From NCBI RefSeq assembly GCF_019175385.1, contig NC_083344.1:62558782-62622781 (forward strand): 64,000 nucleotides of DNA, given 5' to 3'. This DNA is from Lycium barbarum (lineage: Eukaryota; Streptophyta; Magnoliopsida; Solanales; Solanaceae). Positions 12,066-24,189 of the stretch are shown in pieces. Position numbers and translations under genes: made by a program. The notes under the pieces were generated by a model. That model saw nothing but the letters and a program-made list of their open reading frames with translations, searched no databases and was not told the origin of the DNA. Every line of letters starts with the position of its first letter. Within the stretch, counting starts at the first letter, position 1.

Positions 12066-15000
12066 ATATCTCCCCCTTGGGATTATTCGTCCTCTAATGA
12101 TGGGTCTTGGTTACGTATGGGACTATACATGGCATGAATACATGAACATGATGAAAATGACATGAAACATAAGAGCTTGACATGATTATATGAAAATATG
12201 GTCATAGATCATGAGAACTGATTACGTGATTACATATAAACATGTATATGGGAACATTAAACTGAGTAGTACCTACATGAACTAGAATCATGAAACATTT
12301 TTCCTCGACTTATGAATAGTGGTTAAAAATTACTATTAACTCTGGAATTTACAGAAATTATGGCAGGACTTCCTTCGTAATTCGGATTCTCACAATATTT
12401 GTCAAACGCCCGCCAGTTAACTAACATACCAACACCAACCTCACAGGGTATCTTAATACGCATGATGTTATTATATAATGTGATTAATTAATCTTTAATG
12501 TGGCTAACATGGATACTGAGCTAGCCTGAACACATGGATATTAGCAGAATAATTACTTGTTTACTATACATGGGGTTTGGAAGAGAATTTGTAAGCATGA
12601 AAGATATGAGTACTGGAAAATAGGCACGAACATGACATGATTATTTGGGCGTAAGGAGCATGACGTGGGACATAAATATATGAAGATTGGCTGACATGAA
12701 TACATGAGTGCTAAACTGTCATGAAATACGAATACGTGTAAACATGGATATCATAACATGTGATCTGAATGTCGAAAATATGATTGTTTCAACATTAGGG
12801 TTGAAATACTGAGTGCGAGTAGGATCTGAACACTTAGAGACTTAATCATATATGTTCGTATGTCACCACGATAGACATATGAGATAAGAGTATGACTTAG
12901 GCCTTGAATGAAATCGCAATTTGGTGCAAATGAGTTCGACATTAGTCATATATTAGAAATAGGATTCCAACATATAGTGTGAAACTCGAGCATGGCATGA
13001 CATGAGTACATTCAAATATGAGTAGAGTACTCCAAAAAATAAGCACCATTGGGTGTAAGAAAGGAACTCTTGTTCGCTCTGAAACGTAGATGTGAATACC
13101 TTAGATTATCTTGCCTTTCGTTCATCAACCCCATTACTGTGAGCGAATTATAAAGGAAAGGAATTTGTAGGTACAAATCATGTGAAATGCTTCATTTTAG
13201 AGTATAGGCGGGACATGGGTACATTGATCATGAAGGATGTAACTTGGAGCATGCGTACATGGAAACGTTATTAATATGACATGAAACATAAATACGCGAA
13301 TAGCATGACATCAAAAATAGAGACATAAGCAACATGGTATTTACATGAACACTTCATTCGTTAAGGACCTAAGACATGAGTAGAAAGTCACCTTGATCAC
13401 AAACATTACATATGTACTTATTGAGAGAAAGGGCATACTTTGTGACAAGTTACGAGATAGTTTAAAACATTAGCTAAAGGAACATAAGTACAAATCATAG
13501 AGAATCATGACTCTGACATCTATCTTGACTTACTCTCTTCATTGCCTACCAACATCATTATTATGCTATTTCTATAGGTGGATGCTCGAATAAATCTATC
13601 GTGGGCACGAGTACGTGAAAACGTAGGTAGCATACCATTGGAGTCAAAATAAGTCATTTACCTAAGTCATTCTCCTCATTTTTAAGGAATAAGTGTGCAT
13701 TTCATAGGATTCTTAGTCTTTAAGCCTTATATTACCCTCCCTTCAATTATTATCAAAGTCAACATCATAACCGGAATGTACTTAGAAGTTAGAACGTGGA
13801 CATGGGTATAAAATCACGATAGATACGTGGGACATGAATGCAATTTTTTACTTTAGACATGAGCACAACCAGATGTGTGAAACATGAAAAGGCATTCCTT
13901 GCATAGCATACTATCGTATTGAGTCTTAATTCTTGTATCTTAAACATGAAATGTAAGCTCTATCATGGGCATGATTTATGTATTATATGCATGAGTAGAG
14001 TACGTCTGAGCATTAATAACACGTAGTGCATGGATTACTTTGGAATTGGAACTGTTACGCCCTTAAACTCGCTATTCGATCTAGAACTTTATCTCATTAC
14101 ATATTTACCTAGTACTTGATCTCAACGGGCAAGATAAAAATTGCATTCTACGCACCTTATCTTGGATACATGAAACTTTGATCATCTGACATAATCTCAT
14201 TAACACGTATCAACTTATGAAACACATAATCTACATTGGAACCTTATTGCACGATTTCCCCCTTAGCTCAAAAGCTAACATTTTAAAGCTTGTGGATCTC
14301 TTAAGCTAGTGATAAGTGGTCATCTAATGATTTTGCTAATTTTCTCTAAAATACTGACGACTCATTTCATCGTCTTACTTCAAGCAGGTCTTACTTACTT
14401 GAAAAACTGGATTAATTAATTGAACGGGTTTCTAATGTATATAACTAGCATACTAGCTTGATCAGTCGTGGGGAAAACTTTTTTTCGGATAACTCTTAAG
14501 GCTCTTCTTCTGTAGCTTTCTCTTTTACTTCGTAGATGGTTTTCTTCTTTTACCCATTTCTATACCTCAAATTTAACTTAAACCCTTTGGGTTATAATAC
14601 GCCTTCGGTGTATTCAAATGGTTACCTACGCACTAGTATTAACTTGACTAAGTAACTCAAATCGTGCTTCTACTAACTCTGCTGAATTTTTTTAATTCAC
14701 TGTATCTACTCAAACTTACTTACTATGCTTCTTTTAACCACTTGCTAGCACCATATTCTCTAATTCTTCTCTGAGTACTATATTGAAACATAAGGTTATT
14801 TCTAACTTTTCCTGCTCATCTGAACTATAGACATAGATCACACTTAGGGAGATTTCATCTTCTCAAATGAGAAATTGGAACAACTAACCCCAAACATCCT
14901 ATACACTTTCAAAATTATATCATATTATATACATCGGGGATAAATACTTAATCACATAATCCTAAGACGGAACTATCATATCTTTTTATCTCATAGTAAT

Positions 15001-15701
15001 ATTTGCTTCTTGTAGTAACTTACTAATGTCATACTCTCTAGGTCTGATTTGAATAAGCTTAAATAATCTAAAACTATCCCTAGAAATTCAATGTCATCTG
15101 CTCATGGTTAACTTCATAACATGCTACATTGTAGGGACTTAAATCTGAACTATCATCCTTATACTATTGCTCCATGGTCAAAGAATCCAAATAAAATTAT
15201 TCTGTAAGGTATATAACCTACGTGCGCTACCATGCCGAAATGTGTCTTTAAAATTGTACTATCACCTGATAAACACACCAGTCACCATTTGGCAAGTCTT
15301 GGGTCTCGAATTTCCTTCTCACCGCTTACCTATTCGATACGTTCGGAATTCGATGGAAAGAGAATGTTACTTACTACTCTAAGATTTATGGCACAATTTA
15401 GAATAATTCCTGGTGACTCTATCTGAAAGCAGCACATTGATAATGATTAGATTTACATCTTCCTCGTCCATTGAGACGAGTCGTATTCGGTAGAATGAGA
15501 AATAACACGTGAGTCCGAGTGATTTCTGAGAACATAGCTCTATTGCACGATCAAAAGTTGAAAGAAGTGAGACAATACTAAATGTCTTGGTGGTCATCTT
15601 TTTATATGTGTGGGCGCCACACACTTATAAAAGTGACCCCATTGAACACGGTTTCATAGACTCCCTAAGACACATGAACCTAGTGCTCTGATACCAAGCT
15701 T
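12066..15701 (-). other. Internal region of element A: non-coding, with PPT and PBS at its ends
   Basis: The left end has a polypurine tract (12066-12081, CCAAGGGGGAGA in element sense) and a decayed copy of the family hairpin. The right end has the primer binding site TGGTATCAGAGC (15685-15696). Before it lies a leader with ATCGTGCAAT (15542-15551), one base from the family inverted repeat. Between them is AT-rich DNA with many ACATGA words. I see no gag, protease, RT or integrase motif on either strand, and no frame above about 80 codons with family character. This fits a large non-autonomous derivative. Confidence 0.75.
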
Positions 15702-17873
15702 TGTCACGCCCCGAACCATGGCTTGGGTGTAACACAGAACTCGGTGCCTTGCTGCATGTGACCCAACGAATCACATGACTTACTGAGTCTACGTGAATTG
15801 TGAAAACATGGAGTTCAATAATCATAAGTTTGAAAATCTTATTATTATATCCTGAATGCAGAATTATGGTAATATAGCCATTAAGACTAACTCAACTGAA
15901 CATTAACAACTGACTAGTCTATGAACCTTTGACACGAATCTGTCTGATAAACTGTTCACCGGGACAAGGCCCTCGGCATATCTTAAATGCATAATTGACA
16001 TAAATAGAAGTAAAGACACAACCCCAAATTAGATGGGGCTCACCAAAAACTTATACGAGCAATGTCCTAATGAGGAAATTTGTTGTCCTGTCAATCAATA
16101 CCTGCATCGTGAAATGCAGGCCCCCGGGCAATAAAAAGGAGACGTCAGCACATTGAATGTACTGGTATATAAAACAACTAAAAGAAATAAGATGGGACAT
16201 GAAATAACATGATAAGTAGTGAAACTGAAAACGTGGACATGAACATGAGCATGAATACATATAAGTAAATCAATGGAAAACAGTAAATCAGTGGAAATAC
16301 ATGTATATATAACTGCTTGTAACATGGGAAGTGTTATAGTATAACCGACAACATGATCTGGTACTTGCATCCTACCAGCAGAACACTCATATCTTGCCAG
16401 GAATATGAGATTTAACTAATAATAAGCATGTAAGGATCCAAACTGCATAATGAAGGTCTTGCCTCCTTGTCGACAACCCTTATCCTACGGTGGCTACGTA
16501 GTTTTAGGCTATCTGAGCCTTCTCGGTTAACTAAGCAAATCTCAAAAACATGAACATGTAAAATAAGTGGCACTTGTTTCCCATGGTTTTCATGAATATA
16601 ACTTGGTTATACATGGATATCATGAATTATAGCTTGCTTGCATGAACTTTTAAAACATGTATAGTATTTTCTTGAAAATAGCATAATATATCATAAACTA
16701 GCATGCATGAACCCATGGAATGAGATATATGGGTTTTTCATAGATTACGGACAGATTCTTAATAATCATAAAGAAATATTAAGGACTCAATGATGGAATT
16801 ATAATAATTCATACATAATATAATCATGGACATGGACTTAGGGTTATCATGAGCATGGTATAGAAACCCTCATTTTCGTAAAGAATCATAATTTATGGAT
16901 TATGAGGCGTTGGGAAGAACAATGATGTTCCCACACGTAGATAATAACTCTACTCTACATACCTTAATCGCTCCAAAACTTGAAGAAAAGGCTGAATCTT
17001 TGAAGTAGAATTCCAAAAGCTTTTAATTTGAAACCTTGAGAAGAGTTTTCACTGATTTTCGTAGCTACTGTTTGTGGCTCAATGGGTACTGCTCTGGACC
17101 TCCAAATCCAATCTCCATCATTCATATTTTAGACTTATATGTTATGAACACTCAGTAAAAATTTGGGCTCGATCCAACAGTTAGAGTATCAAGAAACACC
17201 AAATTAATATGGCTGGTCAGAATGAAACTCAACAGAAAAATACTAGAGTTTTCTCCAACTTTTTACAACTCTTGATTTTTATAGGGTAACGGGATGGATG
17301 GATTTATTCTAGTCTTTATAAATGATAATTCTCGTAGAATACAAAGGTTCTTGATTAAAATATTTACCTTGGAGGAAACTAGATTGCCAAACCAAATTCT
17401 TAAAGGTTTCTTGATTTTCCTTGATTGCAAGAATGAGTTTCTTAAAAAATTGAAGTGTCTAGGTTCTTTAGGGATGGAGGTAGAGAGAAAAAGAATAGTC
17501 TCTTAGGGTTTAAAATATTGTTATGGACGTTTTTACTTCATAAAATAATAAAATAGGGAGTCCCAATTCGAGTAGGAAAAGGGTGAAAAACGTAACCCAA
17601 AATCTGAAATTCTGCTCCGACCAGCGTTAGTAAAATAGGCATAACCTTTGGCACAGAGCCCTATTTGAGCTCCACAAGATACCGTTGGAAAGATATTCCA
17701 AACGGATACAACTTTCATGTTTTAAGTTTTCTCAAATAATCAATTAATCAAGTAGTTACGGGTGCCCGAAGTAGGCTGGTCAACCACTTTCGTAATACGT
17801 ATAAACTTTCAAATTTTTCGCTAAAACTCTAACGACACGAGTCTAATATGAGTCCTAAGATAGGGGTATTACT
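15702..17873 (-). repeat. LTR of element A, right copy (5' LTR in element sense)
   Basis: The segment is 2172 bp, from TGTCACGCCCCGAACC to GGGGTATTACT. It carries the uninterrupted version of the B target site, AATAAGATGGGACATG near 16186-16201, which is direct proof of the B insertion point. It has extra segments compared with the left copy. Zinc-knuckle or RT-like frames are absent. Confidence 0.9.
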
Positions 17874-18157
17874 CTCACGCCCTACTGCTGGGCCTGAGCG
17901 GAAACTAACTGGGGCGGCAACTTAATAGCCTCGGTCATCTACTAGCCTGAGGCACCTGGTGGAGCAACTGGGGGTACTGGAGCTGGAGCTAAAGCCCCTT
18001 CATGCCCCTCCGGTAAGGGTGGAGTAGGAGAGTTCCGAGATGGAACCTCATTATGAGACTCACCCTCTTCTATCTCTGCCGGTATCTCCCATTCAGTCCT
18101 TCTTCCTGCCACCGTCTTGCCCTTCTGGGCCGTTTTAGATTTTCTCTTCATAGGCAT
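17874..18157 (-). pseudogene. gag: gag N-terminus of element Z
   Basis: The frame starts with MPMKRKSKTAQKG at 18157, matching the MPPKGKATAAQKG start of C. It continues through an acidic stretch (IEEGESHNEVP) and a Pro/Ala-rich stretch to PPGASG, then a stop at 17942. The next residues continue the family sequence in broken form up to the A insertion at 17874. The rest of this gag is at 1-1119, beyond element A. Confidence 0.83.
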
Positions 18158-18365
18158 TGCTGAAATCATAACACACGATTAGGAAAAGGGGAATCCTGAT
18201 AACATAGCTCTATCGCACGATCTAAGATAAGAAAAAAGGTCAATTATTCCTAAATGCCCTGCAGCCTCCGGTTTATAAGTGTGGCGCGCTTCATACCTAT
18301 AAACAGGACTCTACCGGACACGGCTCGTAGACACGCCCTAGGACGAACTGCTCTGATGCCTCTTT
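18158..18365 (-). other. Leader of element Z with decayed PBS
   Basis: The inverted repeat ATCGTGCGAT is intact at 18212-18221. The primer binding site at 18350-18361 reads AGGCATCAGAGC, two changes from the consensus initiator-Met site. The order leader repeat, PBS, LTR is the same as in B and C. Confidence 0.75.
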
Positions 18366-20710
18366 TATCATAAACCAGCTAGAGAGCCATGACGGGTACC
18401 CGGTTCTAGCCTATCGAGCACCTCTGGTATAATATTCCATAAGCATTCCTAGGTGGGCCACATAGACAACTCATGAATATCATACTTAGTACAGTCATCA
18501 ACAACGATGCCCAAAAGCATAAGCAATTAAGGTTACAAAAATATGTACAATAACAAGGACTGATAAGGGTAAGGAGCATCTACCTATATACATCTATCTA
18601 CGAGCCTCTAAATAAAATGCATGAATCCGTAAGGACGAGGCAGGACTCTGCTATACCCAAGTCTATGTATATAAAAGAGTAGTACCAATAACTGCGACTC
18701 TGAAACAACTAGAGCGCTTCTGAGATTCTGCTGATGGGGCTCGTAGTGATCAGACCCGTCAACATGCGGGCATGAACGCAGCGTCCACAAACAAATAGAC
18801 ATCAGTACGGGTAATGTACAGAGTATGTAAGGCATGAATAACAACATACAAGAGAGATAGAACATAACATGAGATAAAGAGATAACCTACATATATGATT
18901 GCCTCTTAAGGCGAATACCATGCATGCTTAGGCTTTTAAGAAAAAATATTTTTCATACATACATAACATAATAAAATCATTAGCCCACGTCCGGGGTAAT
19001 CATCTCACGCCGCCCACTAGTGGTGTCTGCCCGGCCATGTAGGCACGGTGTTATTATCATTATCCATAGCCGCCCACTGTAGTGGTGTCTGCCCGGCCAT
19101 ATAGGCACGATGTTATTATCATTATCCATAGCCGCCCACCGTAGTGGTGTCTGCCCGGCCATATAGGCACGGTGTAATCATACATAAAAATAACCATGCA
19201 TGAGAGCCCAATTAAAAGCTACAACTCTATCGGAGTGACGTAAGGTCGGTAACCTCCGATTTATATTAGGGAACAATCATCATCGCTATATCCCACCTTG
19301 AAGGAACAGTTATCATAAGGTGAGACCAACAACAATTAATAAAGTCAAGAAATTCATGAAATAAACTCAATAATCTCATGATAGCATCAACACCATAAGC
19401 TTTTAGAATTTCTAGAATAGAATCATCATCATCATCTTTGTCATCATAGAAAACATCTTATCTTTAACATCATAAAAAACTCTAAAAATCATGAACTTCT
19501 ATCTTTTGGGAAATAAGGACGTTATGGAAAACATGTATGGAATCATAACATAGGAATCATGCCTTTTGGAAGAAAGAGACTAGCCTTAACATATCTTTTT
19601 GATCTCCTACTACTTAATGTTTATTTTCCCAAGCTCATAAATCTACATTCAAGAGAAATCATACTACTGTTAGGCTTATCGTCATATGCCTATCTCAAAT
19701 CTTCAAATTAAACTCCTTTAGAATCTGCCAAAATTCAGGCAGCATCTCCCCTGTTTATACCCCTCGCGCAAAATCACAATACCAACAACCAACACAACAA
19801 TAACAGCACCAACACCAATAAAATCATCATCAATACCAAAACATTCCATAAAACATCCCACATGGTGTTTATCCAATTTCTCAACCAACAAATTTGGTAT
19901 ACGATCATTTAATTGCTCTATCTCCATAATTAAACCTAAATTAATAGCAATAAGGAGAAATTCATACCTTACATCCGCTAGAACCGCAATATATTCAATA
20001 TTTACCTTAAATTCCAGCCAAGATTCACCGCAATACGATATGATAATCGTAACTATAAGCTGTGTGAACCTGAATCCATAGATTATACTTAATTCGTGTT
20101 AAAATTGATGATTGGAAGTTGGGGGAAAATTTCCAGAATATTTGGGAAGTTTGGAGGGGTGTTTGGATGAAAAATGAGGGAGTAAACCCCCTTTTATAAT
20201 GTTCTAGAGTCAGATTACACCGACCTAGAATTTACTATGCGCGTTCGTACTCAGTTAGCCCTTGCTGCTCTGCACGTTCGCGCCACCTTCAGGCGCGTTC
20301 CCGCAGAGTTAATCCCTGCTCTGGCAGCCTGTCTTAAAATGCTCATAACATTTGATTTTGATGTCGGATTGATGCGCAGTTTGTTGCATTGGAAACTAGA
20401 CTTCTTGAAATTCAATTTAGGCTTTTACTTTACCTCAAAACTCTTCATATGCTAAAAAATATTCTTTCCCCAAGTTAGACCAAAATCATCGTACAAAATC
20501 TTGCCCAACTTCTCTCCAAGTTCCAAAAACTTAATCTCCTTGACGCACTTGTTCCCCAATCCTTCCATGACCTATTGCATGAGGTTAAACCCTCATAACC
20601 ACAAGATAAGCACATCTAATCTCATATATCTTCGACAATAACTCCAGTGTCCATAATTGAACAACTGGCACCTAGCGAATATCAACGTACAAAAAATACG
20701 AGGTGTAACA
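18366..20710 (-). repeat. 5' LTR of element Z
   Basis: The segment is 2345 bp. Its left end is decayed (TATCATAAACCAGC for TGTCACGACCCAGC) and its right end is GAGGTGTAACA. It contains three tandem copies of a block of about 61 bp (19009-19190). The frame at 20237-20455 is not supported as a gene. The LTR abuts the Q integrase frame at 20711, so GTCTT (20711-20715) would be its target duplication. The partner is outside the window. Confidence 0.82.
19009..19190. repeat. Three tandem units of about 61 bp in Z LTR
   Basis: The core GCCGCCCAC-TAGTGGTGTCTGCCC recurs at 19009, 19069 and 19131, with spacings of 60 and 62 bases. Each unit ends with a TTATTATCATTAT stretch. The same core occurs once per LTR in B and C (near 2355, 8944, 26381), so the expansion is specific to Z. 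Confidence 0.8.
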
Positions 20711-21925
20711 GTCTTGCTCAATACAATGACTTCTAGAATGATGGGTTTTGAAAGCCTTAAGGGATTCTATTCTTAAGATCTCGACTTTAAGGCAATTTGC
20801 GAGGAGTTGACCCAAGGGAGGATGGTTGATAGTTTCCAACTTGTAGATGTGTTCCTATTCAAGGATGGTAGAGTTTGTGTTCCAATTAGCTCAAGGAGAG
20901 AATTGTTGGTCGAGGAAGCACATAGTGGTGGAATGATGGGCCATTTTGGAGTGGCCAAGACACTTGACATTTTGAATGAACAATTCTATTGGCCCAAGAT
21001 GCAGCATGATGTGGAAAAGCTATGTGGTCAATGTTTGGAATGCAAGTAAGCCAAGTCCAAGACTCGGCCCCAAGGTATGTATACTCCCCTTCCTACTTAT
21101 ATTGGTCCTTGGATAGACATTACTAAGGATTTTGTGTTTGGTCTTCTAAGAACCAAAAGGGGTCATGATAGCATTTTGTTGCGGTAGATAGGTTCTCAAA
21201 GATGTCTCATTTTACACCATGCCATAAATGTGATGATGTATCTCATGTAGCATCTTTGTTTGTGAAGCATGTGCTTAAATTACATGGAGTTCCTACAACA
21301 ATTGTTAGGGATAGGGATTCTAAATTTCGTAGCCATTTTTGGAAGAGTCTTTGCGGTGAACTTGGCACCAAGCTCATGTTTTCTACTTCTTACCACCCTC
21401 AAACGGATGGGCAAACCGAAGTAGTAAATAGGACTCTTGGAAGCATGCTTAGGTGTATGATTAGAAGCCTACTTCGTGGGAGGATTGTTTGCCTTTGATT
21501 GAATTTGCTTATAATTGTTCTCTACATTCTTCTATTGGCATGACTCCATTTGAAGTTTGCTATGGTTTTAATCTTGTGGTTCCCTTAACCTTAACCCCCT
21601 TGTCTAGTGATGTTGTTGTGAGTATAGATGCAAAACAAAGGGCGGCCAAAATGTTGAAAATCCATGCTATGGTAAAGGAGAACATTGACAAGATCAACAC
21701 CAAGGTAGCAAAGAGGAAAAATCGTGGGAGGAAGAAGATAGAATTCCAACCCAATGATTGGGTTTGGATCCATTTTCGAAAGAAAAGATTTCCTCAATTG
21801 AGGAAAGGCAAGTTGAGCCCAAGAGGAGATGGTCCCTTTAAAGTCTTTGAGAAGATCAATGATAATGCCTACAAGATCGACTTACCAAGTGAGTATAATG
21901 TTCACAATGTTTTCAATGCTACAAA
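20711..21925 (+). pseudogene. pol: Element Q: CRM-like integrase pseudogene
   Basis: The frame enters at the RNase H/integrase boundary (MMGFESLKGFY), right after the Z LTR. It shows the zinc-binding part (EEAHSGGMMGHFG, CGQCLECK), then a catalytic core. All three acidic positions are visible: [17 protein letters not shown], and [13 protein letters not shown]. It continues to DWVWIHFRKKRFP and a GPF motif, ending at about 21925 in NVHNVFN. Stops follow CGQCLECK and elsewhere, and frame changes occur near 21190 and 21490. Integrase would insert the DNA copy. The lineage assignment to CRM is from the LTR-overlapping tail seen in the related H and F. Confidence 0.88.
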
Positions 21926-23298
21926 TTCTGCTATGTCTCGTTTCATGCCATCCCACCAATATAGCAATTTGAGATCATGATACATCTTGATTGCACCTGG
22001 ATGAATAGAGTACCGAGAATAGTGTGCTTCCTCTAAAATCCGTTGGCGTAATTCTGCTATATTCGGCACATATAGCCTACTTCGATATCTAAGGACTCCA
22101 TCTATGGAGGCTTCGAATGGAGACTTCTCTTTTTCACGAGAGACATTACTGTAATGACACATTTGTGGATCTTCATATTGCCGTTCTTTCACTTCTATAT
22201 TCAAGGATGAAACTGTGGGATCATTGATGCTAATTCCTGCATCACCCGAATCCATTACACGTACTTCAAGATTAGCTAGTTGGTGGAGCTCATGAACCAT
22301 CTCTTTCTTTTCCGGAGGGATTTCACATAGATTGCCCATTGATCGGCGGCTGAGCACGTCGGCTACTACGTTTGCTTTTCTGGGATGGTACAAAATATTC
22401 ACGTCATAGTCTTTCAACAATTCTAACCATCGCCCCTGCCGCAGGTTCAACTCCTTTTTCTTAAAAATATGTTGGAGGCTTTTGTGATTCGTATAGATAT
22501 CAACGTGCACACCATACAAATAATGTCTCCATATCTTCAACGCATGAATAACCGTGGCCAATTCGAGATCATGAGTTGGATAATTCTGTTCATGTTTCTG
22601 CAAATGTCTCGAAGCATATGCAATACACATCCTAGTCCCACACCGGAGGCATCACAATACACGACATAGCCATCCGACCCTTCTGGAAGTGTTAAAACTG
22701 GAGCTGAGGTCAACCAATTTTTCAACTCTTGGAAACTACGTTCACAAGCGTCATTCCATTGGAATTTAGCCAACTTCTGGGTTAACTTCGTCAATGGGGC
22801 TGCAATGGATGAAAAGCCCTGTACAAACCTTCTATAGTAGCCTGCTAAACCCAGAAAACTACGAACTTCTGTAGGCGTAGTAGGCCTTGGCCAAGTCTTT
22901 ACTGCTTCAATTTTCTGTGTGTCGACTCGAATACCGTCATTGGAAATAATATGGCCCAGAAATGTCACAGAATTCAGCCAAAACTCGCATTTCAAAAATT
23001 TTGCATATAGCTCCCGGGCTCGAAGAATACCATGAACGATCCTAAAATGATCTGCATGTTCGGATTCCATTCGAGAATATACCAGAATATCATCAATAAA
23101 TACAATCACAAATAGATCCAAGAGAGGCCTGAATATGTTGTTCATCAACTTCATAAATACAGCCGGAGCATTAGTCAACCCGAATGACATCACTCGAAAT
23201 TCATAGTGGCCATATGTCGTTCTGGAGGCTGCTTTGGGAATGTCCGCTTCTCTAACTCTAACCTGATGATAACCCGATCGCAAATCTATTTTAGAAAA
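21926..23298 (-). pseudogene. pol: RT C-part, RNase H and integrase N-part of element C
   Basis: The RT continues from [11 protein letters not shown] through the catalytic [10 protein letters not shown] and [14 protein letters not shown] to the connection domain. RNase H follows, starting [16 protein letters not shown], then a frameshift, and then [20 protein letters not shown], with the RNase H end ADVLSRR. The integrase zinc-binding part runs EEAHYSRYSIHPGAIKMYHDL to KRDIAEFVA. Element B has lost exactly this RNase H/integrase stretch, so C complements it. A stop (23299-23301) replaces the Trp just upstream in GAKWFSKID. Confidence 0.9.
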
Positions 23299-24189
23299 CT
23301 ATTTGGCACCATGAAATTGATCGAATAAGTCATCAATCCTTGGAAGAGGATATTTGTTTTTCACCGTCACCTTGTTCAACTGCCTGTAATCGATACACAT
23401 TCGTAGAGAACCGTCTTTCTTCCTTACGAAACAATACTGGTGCTCCCCACGGTGATGAACTAGGCCTAATGAAACCCTTCTCGAGTAAGTCTTTCAACTG
23501 CGCCTTTAGCTCTTTCAATTCCGCCAGAGCCATTCGATAAGGAGGAACAGAAATAGGCTGGGTGTCCGACAACACATCGATGGAAAAATCAATCTCTCTT
23601 TCTGGAGGAAGACCTGGAAGTTCGTCTGGAAACACATTTGGGAATTCATTCACCACCGGAACTGATTGAAAAGTTGGTGGCTCTGCCTCGGTATCATGAA
23701 CTCCAACTAGATGGTAAATGTATCCCTTGGCTATCATCTTCCTTGCCTTAAGGTAGGAAATAAACCTACCCTTTGGGGATGCCGTATTACCCTTCCATTC
23801 AAGCACGGGCTCTCCCGGAAATTGAAATCGAACCATCTTCGTCCGGCAATCGACATTAGCATAGCACGAGGCCAACCAATCCATACCCATAATTACATTA
23901 AAATCAAGCATTTCCAGCTGAATCAAATTAGCTTTTGTTCGGCGATCACATATGTCAACTACATAATTTTTGTACACTTTTCTCGCTATTACCGGATCAC
24001 CAACCGGAGTGAATACCTCAAAAGGTCTAATTGGCTCGGGTTTCACCCCGATACAGTCAGCAACATACGGAGTAACATAAGATAAGGTAGAATCCGGATC
24101 GATCAAAGCATATATAGCACGGGAAAATATAGTTAATGTACCTGTGACGACATCTGGGGAAGACTCAAGATCCTGTCGCCCGGCTAAAG
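23299..24189 (-). pseudogene. pol: Protease and RT N-part of element C
   Basis: The protease has [22 protein letters not shown], where the usual Gly after Asp-Pro is Asp, so the active site is altered. The spacer and RT start ([20 protein letters not shown]) follow. A one-base insertion near 23428 shifts the frame in the RT fingers (APVLF, then KDGSLRM in another frame). A TAG at 23299-23301 follows. Upstream the frame is continuous with gag. Together with the next part this is a complete but broken protease-RT. Confidence 0.9.

Larger units (their letters stand above)
1120..17873 (-). mobile_element. Element A: non-coding (LARD-like) LTR retrotransposon interrupted by B
   Basis: Paired LTRs begin TGTCAC(A/G)CCCCGAACC and end GGTATTAC(A/T). 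The left LTR is 1120-1657 plus 10605-12065, interrupted by B. The right LTR is 15702-17873. The internal part (12066-15701) has a polypurine tract at its left end and an initiator-Met primer site at its right end, so the element is on the minus strand. No gag or pol motif is visible in 3.6 kb, which fits a large non-autonomous derivative. The insertion target is the gag of Z, duplicated as CTCGC/CTCAC (one mismatch). Its leader matches those of the Tekay elements, so a Tekay helper is plausible (inference). Confidence 0.85.
1..20710 (-). mobile_element. Element Z: Tekay-like Ty3/gypsy copy, split by element A
   Basis: Two separated parts (1-1119 and 17874-20710) read as one minus-strand element once element A is removed. 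The left part holds the gag capsid and zinc-knuckle region. The right part holds the gag N-terminus, the leader, a decayed primer binding site and the 5' LTR. The pol and 3' LTR lie beyond the left edge. The gag is split by A with a target duplication CTCGC (1115-1119) / CTCAC (17874-17878). The right LTR of Z abuts a plus-strand integrase frame (element Q), so Z itself sits inside Q. Z is the most decayed Tekay copy here, as expected for an older layer. Confidence 0.85.

Noticed and set aside
20237..20455. 72-codon plus-strand frame upstream of Q
   Set aside because: It lies within the Z LTR on the antisense strand and shows no family feature.
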